Shown here: in pieces, positions 55,455-64,000 of the stretch
Layout of the letters: each line of letters begins with the position of its first letter
How positions within the stretch are numbered: the stretch's first letter is position 1
From: Streptomyces sp. NBC_00078
GTDB taxonomy: Bacteria; Actinomycetota; Actinomycetes; Streptomycetales; Streptomycetaceae
NCBI RefSeq assembly: GCF_026343335.1
Contig: NZ_JAPELX010000001.1
Span: forward strand, 558,001 to 622,000
Direction of reading: 5' to 3'
Length of the DNA: 64,000 bases
The notes under the pieces: generated by a model
What the model was told of the DNA's origin: nothing
The model's input: the letters and a program-made list of their open reading frames with translations, nothing else
The model's database searches: none
Made by a program: the position numbers and the translations under genes

Positions 55455-56528
55455 GTGCGTCGCGACACCGTTCTCGTGTACCGATCCGTTCTCGTGTACC
55501 GATCCGTTCTCGTGTACCGATCCGTTCTCGTGTACCGGTCCGTTCTCGTGTACCGGTCCCTGGCCCTCTGCGCGGCACTGGCCTCGGCCGGGGCCTGCGC
55601 CGGGAGCGGCAACGGGAGTGGTGACGACGGCCTGGCGCCGGGAGCACCCTCGGGCGTGACCGCGGCGGCGGGCAGTTCGTCGAGCGTGCACGTGATGTGG
55701 AACGCGGTGTCCGCGAACCCTCGCGTCAGCGTCTACGAGGTGTATCGCGGCACCACAAAGGTCGAGGAGGTGCCCGGTTCCGAGCACATGGTGGACGTCG
55801 TCCGGCTCAGACCCTCCACCGTGTACGTCTTCACCGTGCGGGCGCGGAACACCGAGGGCCGGCTCGGGCCGCCCGGGCGTGGGGTGCGGGCGACGACTCC
55901 CGCGGCCGCGGCTGCGGACGACACGGCGCCCACCCGTCCGGGGAAGGCGCGGGGCCGGGTGGCCGGCAGCAGGGCCGTCGAGCTGTCCTGGTCCGCGTCG
56001 ACCGACGACCGGGCCGTGGTGTCGTACGACATCCACCAGGGCTCCTCCAGGATCCACAGCGTGGGCTGGGCGCAGACGGCGACGGTGGTCACGGGGCTGC
56101 GGCCGGGCACCCGGTACGCCTTCACCGTCCGGGCCCGCGACGCGGCCGACAACGTCTCGCCTCCCAGCGGCACCGTCCGCCTCACCACCCCCGGTTCCGA
56201 CGACGGGCGGAACACGGCGCCCACCGGCTTCGGTGCGACGAGCCACCGCACCGACGGGGCGTACTACCTCGACCTCCGTTGGGTCCCGCCGCGAACGGAC
56301 GGCGTGGTCACGGAGTACCAGATCCGCCTCGACGGCCGGACGGCCACCTCCTTGGTCTATGGCGGGGACGCGCCGCGCGCCCGGGCGTCGTACTCGTTCT
56401 ACGTCGGCCGGGAAGCCGGCGTGACCCACCGTGTGCGGATCCGGGCGAAGCTACCCGACGGCAGCTGGGGCGGCTACTCGGCTCAGCGGAGCGTGACGAC
56501 CGGGGCGGGCGGCGGCTCCCGGCCGTGA
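55455..56528 (+). CDS. Secreted protein with three fibronectin type III domains and a repeated signal region
   Basis: This 357-residue exported protein, possibly a lipoprotein, starts with MRRDT and five copies of VLVYRS, then LALCAALASAGACAGSG, where ASAGAC could be a lipobox. Three fibronectin III domains follow, at about 62-150, 160-250 and 258-352. Typical text is TVYVFTVRARNTEGRLGPP, TRYAFTVRARDAADNVSPPS and ASYSFYVGREAGVTHRVRIRA. No catalytic domain is present, so a binding or scaffold role is likely. The GTG at 55455 follows GGGGAGG. The repeated region is encoded by five 18-bp units and lengthens the n-region of the signal peptide; every unit contains an in-frame GTG. Confidence 0.8.
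   Translation: MRRDTVLVYRSVLVYRSVLVYRSVLVYRSVLVYRSLALCAALASAGACAGSGNGSGDDGLAPGAPSGVTAAAGSSSSVHVMWNAVSANPRVSVYEVYRGTTKVEEVPGSEHMVDVVRLRPSTVYVFTVRARNTEGRLGPPGRGVRATTPAAAAADDTAPTRPGKARGRVAGSRAVELSWSASTDDRAVVSYDIHQGSSRIHSVGWAQTATVVTGLRPGTRYAFTVRARDAADNVSPPSGTVRLTTPGSDDGRNTAPTGFGATSHRTDGAYYLDLRWVPPRTDGVVTEYQIRLDGRTATSLVYGGDAPRARASYSFYVGREAGVTHRVRIRAKLPDGSWGGYSAQRSVTTGAGGGSRP
55470..55559 (+). repeat. 18-bp minisatellite inside a signal-peptide coding region
   Basis: Five tandem copies of GTTCTCGTGTACCGATCC (the last two with CGGTCC) encode VLVYRS five times. The unit is a multiple of three, so copy-number change would keep the frame and only alter the protein N-terminus. Confidence 0.92.
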
Positions 56529-56697
56529 CGGCGCTCCGCGCATGGGCCGGACGAAGGAATCCGTCACCTGCCCGGCGGCCGTCCGCATGCGGGGCGGGCC
56601 GTGAGGACGTTGGCTGCCCCTGAGGCAGCACGGGTGATTCCCGACCCTCGGCGGCGCAAGGGATGTACCGCCAACCGTGCCGTCGGAGGGCAGACCA

Positions 56698-57252
56698 ATG
56701 CGCAACTCCCAGCCACTCCTCCGCTCCGCCCTGACCGCGGCAGCCGCCGCCGCGCTCCCTGTCGCCCTCGCCGCCGTGCCGGCCGCGGCGCAGGGGGCGG
56801 GGATCTCGGTGAGCACCAGCGGGACCACGGTCTCGGTGACGACCAGCGCCTGCTCGCGGACCACCAGCAGCGGCAGCTGGGGCACCGCCTCGCTGCTCAA
56901 CAGCAGTCAGACGAACTTCGCCCAGGGGCGGCAGGTGTCACTGTCCGGGACCACCGCGCTGCAGTCGGCGGCCTGGTCGAACGTGAGCCCGGGCACCTAC
57001 ACGGTGGTGGTCATGTGCTCGTTCAACAACAGCACCGCGGGCACCCAGTCGGTCATCGTCGCCCCCGCCTCCACTCCCACCATCTCGGCTACGGCCAAAC
57101 CCTCGCCCTCGCTCGGTGTGATGGGCGGACTCGGCGGCGCCGTCAAGGACTACGGCCCGGTCACGCTCGGAGTGGGTGCCGCCCTGGTGGGCTCGGGCGT
57201 CATCGCGACGGGCTGGTACCTGCGCCGCCGTGCCAAGCCGAACCGGCTCTGA
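56698..57252 (+). CDS. Secreted, membrane-anchored small protein of unknown function
   Basis: This 184-residue protein has a Sec signal peptide (residues 1-31, AALPVALAAVPAAAQ), a Ser/Thr-rich extracellular part with two Cys (TSACSRTT and VVMCSFNN) and strands such as SVSTSGTTVSVTT. Near the C terminus lie a transmembrane helix (VTLGVGAALVGSGVIATGWYL) and a basic tail RRRAKP. The layout is that of a surface protein anchored by its C-terminal helix. I do not recognise a named family. GGAGGG lies before the ATG at 56698. It is convergent with the PadR gene. Confidence 0.68.
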   Translation: MRNSQPLLRSALTAAAAAALPVALAAVPAAAQGAGISVSTSGTTVSVTTSACSRTTSSGSWGTASLLNSSQTNFAQGRQVSLSGTTALQSAAWSNVSPGTYTVVVMCSFNNSTAGTQSVIVAPASTPTISATAKPSPSLGVMGGLGGAVKDYGPVTLGVGAALVGSGVIATGWYLRRRAKPNRL

Positions 57253-57264
57253 GGGCGGCCGCGC

Positions 57265-57816
57265 TCACGCCGTCGCGGGACCGGGCAGTTCGGCGAACTC
57301 CTCCAGGGCGTGGGTGAGCCACTGGGTCCAGAAGGTCTCCAGGTCGATGCCCGCCCGCAGCACGAGGTGCCGCAGCCGGTCCTGGGGAGCGTCCTTGCCG
57401 GGCGGGAAGTCGCGCTTCTCGATCTCCTGGTACTCGGCCAACTGCAGCCGGTGCAGCTCCAGATGACGGCGCAGGTCGGTCTCCAGACCGTCCGTGCCCA
57501 CCACGGCCGCCGCGCGCAGCCTCAGCAGCATCACATCGCGGTGCGGCTTGGGGTCCTGGGACGCGGCGGTCCAGCGGGCCAGTTCGGCACGGCCCGCGGG
57601 CAGGACCTCGTAGCTCTTCTTCTGCCCCCGGGCCGGCTGCTCTGACGGGAGGGCCCGGATGTGGCCCTCGGCCTCCAGTTTTCCCAGCTCGCGATAGATC
57701 TGCTGGTGCGTCGCCGACCAGAAGTAGCCGATCGACCTGTCGAACCTGCGGGTCAGCTCCAGCCCCGAGGACGGCTTTTCGAGAAGGGCGGTGAGGATCG
57801 CGTGCGGGAGGGACAT
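57265..57816 (-). CDS. PadR-family transcriptional regulator
   Basis: This 183-residue regulator has an N-terminal winged helix of the PadR type (HAILTALLEKPSSGLELTRRFDRS, then FWSATHQQIYRELGKLEAEGHI and YEVLPAGRAELARW) and a C-terminal Vir-type coiled-coil dimerisation domain (about 95-175). PadR repressors respond to phenolic acids, drugs or stress and usually control an adjacent gene. Here the neighbours are fadH upstream on the same strand and a surface protein gene convergent to it, so the target may be fadH or itself. The ATG at 57816 follows AGGA. Confidence 0.88.
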   Translation of the reverse strand: MSLPHAILTALLEKPSSGLELTRRFDRSIGYFWSATHQQIYRELGKLEAEGHIRALPSEQPARGQKKSYEVLPAGRAELARWTAASQDPKPHRDVMLLRLRAAAVVGTDGLETDLRRHLELHRLQLAEYQEIEKRDFPPGKDAPQDRLRHLVLRAGIDLETFWTQWLTHALEEFAELPGPATA

Positions 57817-58075
57817 GGAGTCATCCTAGGAACGGCGGCCAGGGCCTGTCGTCAAAGAGGCGTCGCCGCCCCAGGGGCGGCCGCGCGGCGTCCGGTCCGT
57901 GCTCCGGGGCCCCGGCCGGAGGCTGGACGGAGTACCGCCCGGGAACCCTCCTACCGGGAGTACGCGGGCTTTCGGGCGGCGGCGAGTGCGGGCACACCTC
58001 CCCCACCCTGAAGGCAGTGGGAGAGCGTGCCGGGCGTCGCGCGGCAGACGCCGCTTTCGCGACAGGCCCTACCTG

Positions 58076-61145
<3,070 letters not shown>

Positions 61146-61249
61146 CGTGATCGCTCCTCTCGTGGCGATGGCGCGGCCGTGCGGGTTCCCCGCGAACCGC
61201 GCCACATCCCCAGAAAAGCACCACTGTCCGGGGCAGACCAGCGAGAGGC

Positions 61250-62140
61250 TCAGCTCCGTGTGAACCGGTAGGTCTTGCTGTCCGTCAGCACACAGAAGCC
61301 CGGCGACACGACGATCACGCGCAGGGTGGCGTTCCGGCGGTCGTAGTCGATGCCCTCCACCTCGAACGTGCCGGAGCAGGAGCTGCGCAGCGGAAGCTGC
61401 CGCAGGGCGGTGACATGGCCGAAGACGTCCGAGGTGCCGTTCGGTTCGGCGGACAGGTCGATCTGCAGCAGTGGCCTGGTCATGCCGAAGAGCGAGCCCT
61501 CCGGGTCGTCGGAGGAGCACAGGAGCGTGGTCGGGCCGGAGAAGTCGCAGCCCTGCACATCGCGTACGGCATGGTCGAGGGTGACGGTGGAGGCCTGCGG
61601 GAGGTTCGCCGACGGTGAGGTGCCTGCGTTGACGCCGGGGGTCGGGAAGACCAGCAGGCGGCTCATGGTGCCGTACTCGCCCGACAGCATCCACGGGCCG
61701 CCGGAGATCGCGACCCACGAGTTGTTGAGGGCCTCGCCGGGACTGAGCGTGTGGACGTATTCGGACCAGGTGCCGTCCGGCGCCTGTACGCGGAACATCT
61801 TCGCGTTGCCCGAGTCGGCCTGGTACGGCTCGACGTAGTAGCCGTCATAGGAGGCGTCGGGGTCGCCGACGTGGTTCCAGCCCCGGCTGCTGACGTCGGC
61901 GGGGATGGTGCCGATGCCGGTGTAGTGGTTGGGGCTCCCGGCCGGGACCTCGACCGAGGTCAGGCCCTGGCTCTCGGTGAGCGGATCGGCGCGGTCGGAG
62001 CCCACTTCGTTCCAGGTGTCGGCGGCCGACGCGGGCGGGGCGGCCGACAGGACGGCGGCGGTGGCGAGGACGACGGCGGTGGCGAGGACGACGGCCGCGG
62101 CCAGGGCCGTCTGACAACGTTGCCGGGCGCGCAGGGGCAT
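61250..62140 (-). CDS. Secreted protein of unknown function
   Basis: This 296-residue exported protein has an Ala/Val-rich signal peptide (about residues 1-41, with a small internal duplication of VVLATA). A beta-rich body follows: HYTGIGTIPADVSSRGWNHVGDPDASYDGYY, WVAISGGPWMLSGEYGTMSRLLVF, and near the end two Cys pairs (VQGCDFSGPTTLLCSS and SSCSGTFEVEGIDYDRR with GFCVLTDSKTYRF). The layout suggests a propeller or beta-sandwich surface protein, but I know no family name. GGAGGAG stands upstream of the ATG at 62140. It is divergent from the phosphatase gene at the right edge. Confidence 0.65.
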   Translation of the reverse strand: MPLRARQRCQTALAAAVVLATAVVLATAAVLSAAPPASAADTWNEVGSDRADPLTESQGLTSVEVPAGSPNHYTGIGTIPADVSSRGWNHVGDPDASYDGYYVEPYQADSGNAKMFRVQAPDGTWSEYVHTLSPGEALNNSWVAISGGPWMLSGEYGTMSRLLVFPTPGVNAGTSPSANLPQASTVTLDHAVRDVQGCDFSGPTTLLCSSDDPEGSLFGMTRPLLQIDLSAEPNGTSDVFGHVTALRQLPLRSSCSGTFEVEGIDYDRRNATLRVIVVSPGFCVLTDSKTYRFTRS

Positions 62141-62426
62141 GGGAGGGCTCCTCCATGGGGGGTGGGCATGCTCGGCGGAACAGTGCGGACAGTCTGACGC
62201 GACCGGGTGGTCATGTACAGACCAATTCAGTGACGGAGGCTTTCGGCTCGGCGACGCTCCGCCCCGGGTTAGTGTCGTCACGATTCCGGCGGGACGGCCC
62301 CGGCTGTGTTGAGGGATGGTGGAGGTGGGCGACGGGGTCGTCACAGGGACGGTTGAGCGCGGTAGAACATGGGGAGTCGGCACAGGGGACGGCGTGCCGC
62401 GTGAGCGGGCGAAGGCGGTGCGTGGA

Positions 62427-64000
62427 ATGAGTGCACCCGGGTTTCCGGTGGCCGACGACGAGGAGCCGGTCCGGCCGAGCGGGCTGCTCGACGTGCTCCG
62501 CGTGGCCTCCGTGGTCCTGGATGCCGAGGGACGCATCGCGCTGTGGAGCCCGCAGGCCGAGGAGCTGTTCGGCTATCCGGCCCAAGAGGCCCTCGGCGAG
62601 TACGCGGCCCGGATCATGGTGCACGAACAGCACCTCGACCTGGTGGTCAAGCTGTTCGCCGACGTCATGGTCACCGGCCAGAGCTGGGCCGGGGCCTTCC
62701 CCATCCGGCGCAAGGACGGCACCACGCGTCTCGTGGAGTTCCGCAACATGCGGCTGCTGGACGACCACGGCGACGTCTACGCGCTGGGGCTGTGCGCAGA
62801 CCGGTCGACCGTACGGCGGCTGGAGCGGGACGTGGCCCTGTCCACCCGGATGATCGCCCAGTCCCCCATCGGGCTGGCCGTCCTGGACACCGATCTGCGC
62901 TACGTGTCGGTCAACCCTGCGCTGGAGGAGATCAACGGGCTGTCGGCCGAGGACCACGTCGGCCGCTCGCTCCGCGAGGTCCTGCCGTATCTCGACGTCG
63001 CGGCCATCGAGGCGGCCGCGCAGGAGGTGCTCCGGACCGGGCGCCCCCTGGTCGACCGGCAGACCGTCGGCCGGACCATGGCCGACCCGGACGACGAGCG
63101 TGCCTGGTCGATCTCGCTGTACCGCCTGGACGACGCGGTCGGAACGGTCCTGGGCCTGGCCAGTTCGGTCGTGGACGTCACCGAACAGCACCGGGCGGGC
63201 GTGGAGGCGGAGGCCGCGCGGCGACGGCTCCAGGTCATCGCGGACGCCTCCGCCCGGATCGGCACCACCCTGGAACTGGACCGCACCGCCCGTGAACTGG
63301 CCGACGTCGCCGTGCCGGAACTCGCCGACATCGCCGCCGTCGATCTGCTGGACGCGGTGGTGGCCGGCAGGCGCAGCAGCCTGGGCCCCGCGGAGTCGGC
63401 GGTGATCCGGGCCCTGGCCGTGCAGGCGGAGGGCGCCCCGGAGGCGCTGCGGGCGGCCGACCCGCCCGGGCAGGTGGCCCGGTACGGTCCCGACCGTCTC
63501 GTCACCGAGTGCGTGCGCACCGGCCGGCCGGTCATGGTGACGCAGGTCGAGGCCGCGGACCTGCCCCGCATCGCCCGCTCGCCCGAGGCGGCGGACCTAC
63601 TGGCCCGTGCGGGCGTCCACTCCTATCTGGCCGTGCCGCTGATCGCCCGGGGCGAGGTGCTCGGCGCCCTCGACCTCAAGCGCACGCGCAACCCGCTCCC
63701 GTTCAGCGAGGACGACCTGCTGCTCGCCCGCGAGCTGGCGGCCCGCGCCGCTGTGCAGATCGACAACGCCCGCTGGTACCAGAACGCCCGCGACACCGCC
63801 CTCACCCTCCAGCGCAGCCTGCTGCCCAGCCACCCGTCCGTGACCGGCGGCCTGGAAGTCGCCTCCCGCTACCAACCCGCGGGCGCCACCGCCGAGGTCG
63901 GCGGTGACTGGTTCGACGTGATCCCCCTGGACGACGGCAAGACGGCCCTGGTGGTGGGAGACGTGATGGGCAGCGGCATCAACGCCGCCGCGACGATGGG
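62427..64000 (+). CDS. PAS-PAS-GAF-PP2C sensor phosphatase (partial, runs off the window)
   Basis: The visible 524 codons encode two PAS domains (about residues 18-125, WSPQAEELFGYPAQEALGEY; and about 135-260, TDLRYVSVNPALEEINGLSAEDHVG), a GAF domain (about 270-450, ARAGVHSYLAVPLIARGEVLGALDLKR), then the start of a SpoIIE/PP2C catalytic domain (LQRSLLPSHPS, EVGGDWFDVIPLDDGKTALVVGDVMG), cut at base 64000. Such proteins sense light, redox or ligands and dephosphorylate anti-anti-sigma factors. The ATG at 62427 is used. An in-frame GTG nine bases earlier is an alternative, and no strong ribosome site decides between them. Confidence 0.88.
   Translation, partial: MSAPGFPVADDEEPVRPSGLLDVLRVASVVLDAEGRIALWSPQAEELFGYPAQEALGEYAARIMVHEQHLDLVVKLFADVMVTGQSWAGAFPIRRKDGTTRLVEFRNMRLLDDHGDVYALGLCADRSTVRRLERDVALSTRMIAQSPIGLAVLDTDLRYVSVNPALEEINGLSAEDHVGRSLREVLPYLDVAAIEAAAQEVLRTGRPLVDRQTVGRTMADPDDERAWSISLYRLDDAVGTVLGLASSVVDVTEQHRAGVEAEAARRRLQVIADASARIGTTLELDRTARELADVAVPELADIAAVDLLDAVVAGRRSSLGPAESAVIRALAVQAEGAPEALRAADPPGQVARYGPDRLVTECVRTGRPVMVTQVEAADLPRIARSPEAADLLARAGVHSYLAVPLIARGEVLGALDLKRTRNPLPFSEDDLLLARELAARAAVQIDNARWYQNARDTALTLQRSLLPSHPSVTGGLEVASRYQPAGATAEVGGDWFDVIPLDDGKTALVVGDVMGSGINAAATM

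Noticed and set aside
55470..55559. 18-bp repeats as a CRISPR or replication iteron
   Set aside because: Units are directly adjacent with no spacers and stay in frame in a signal peptide with a clear start and ribosome site.

Overview
The window looks like a chromosomal segment of a Streptomyces-type actinomycete. GC is very high throughout. The genes include a two-domain chaplin with a LAxTG sortase signal, an SsgA-like protein, an NsdA-type regulator, a DUF397 protein, a LuxR-type ATPase regulator, SpoIIE/PP2C phosphatases with PAS and GAF domains, and many secreted hydrolases with Sec or Tat signals. GTG and TTG starts are common. I see no tRNA, rRNA, CRISPR array or intact transposon.

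Layout. 0-5.3 kb: end of a membrane protein, a methyltransferase, a chaplin, a secreted S33 peptidase and a baeRF/Balon-type ribosome factor. 5.3-19.1 kb: Tat phospholipase C, SsgA-like protein, PAS-PP2C phosphatase, an NsdA-like regulator divergent from a phosphotransferase-fold protein, an amidase, a small conserved protein, a large LuxR-type regulator and DUF397. 19.1-34.0 kb: a CoA-thioester catabolic region. Two cysteine-less thiolase-fold proteins, a tandem DUF35 protein and an enoyl-CoA hydratase run leftwards, and an acyl-CoA synthetase runs rightwards from the same promoter region. This follows the gene content and order of the fadD19/echA19/Rv3521/ltp4/ltp3 set used by other actinomycetes on sterol side chains. 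Further on are paaK, another acyl-CoA ligase, and a translationally coupled nitronate monooxygenase/acyl-CoA synthetase pair. 34-43 kb: Tat serine hydrolase, GH16 enzyme, a truncated methyltransferase, a carotenoid-desaturase-like oxidoreductase, a kinase with eight TPR-like repeats and an MpaB/DUF2236 protein. 43.2-48.6 kb: gene debris (AbfB tail, kinase fragment, frameshifted ISL3 transposase, glycosidase tail) around two intact arabinan/arabinoxylan-type GH43 enzymes. 48.6-64 kb: a FadE26-like acyl-CoA dehydrogenase, a Cys-rich copper-protein homologue, the dhaKLM operon, a GH75 chitosanase, a fibronectin-III lipoprotein candidate with an 18-bp minisatellite, PadR, FadH, a decayed M20 peptidase, secreted unknowns and a PAS-GAF-PP2C phosphatase running off the end.

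The most interesting signal is regulatory. A nearly identical 25-bp palindromic site lies in front of both the echA19-like operon and the nitronate monooxygenase operon, 10.7 kb apart. Sites fitting the KstR consensus (TnnAACnnGTTnnA) precede the acyl-CoA dehydrogenase and fadH, and a one-mismatch version precedes the echA19-like gene. Taken together, these suggest a dispersed regulon for sterol-like or branched acyl-CoA side-chain catabolism in a genus not usually described that way. All family assignments rest on reading motifs by eye; no alignment or search was run.
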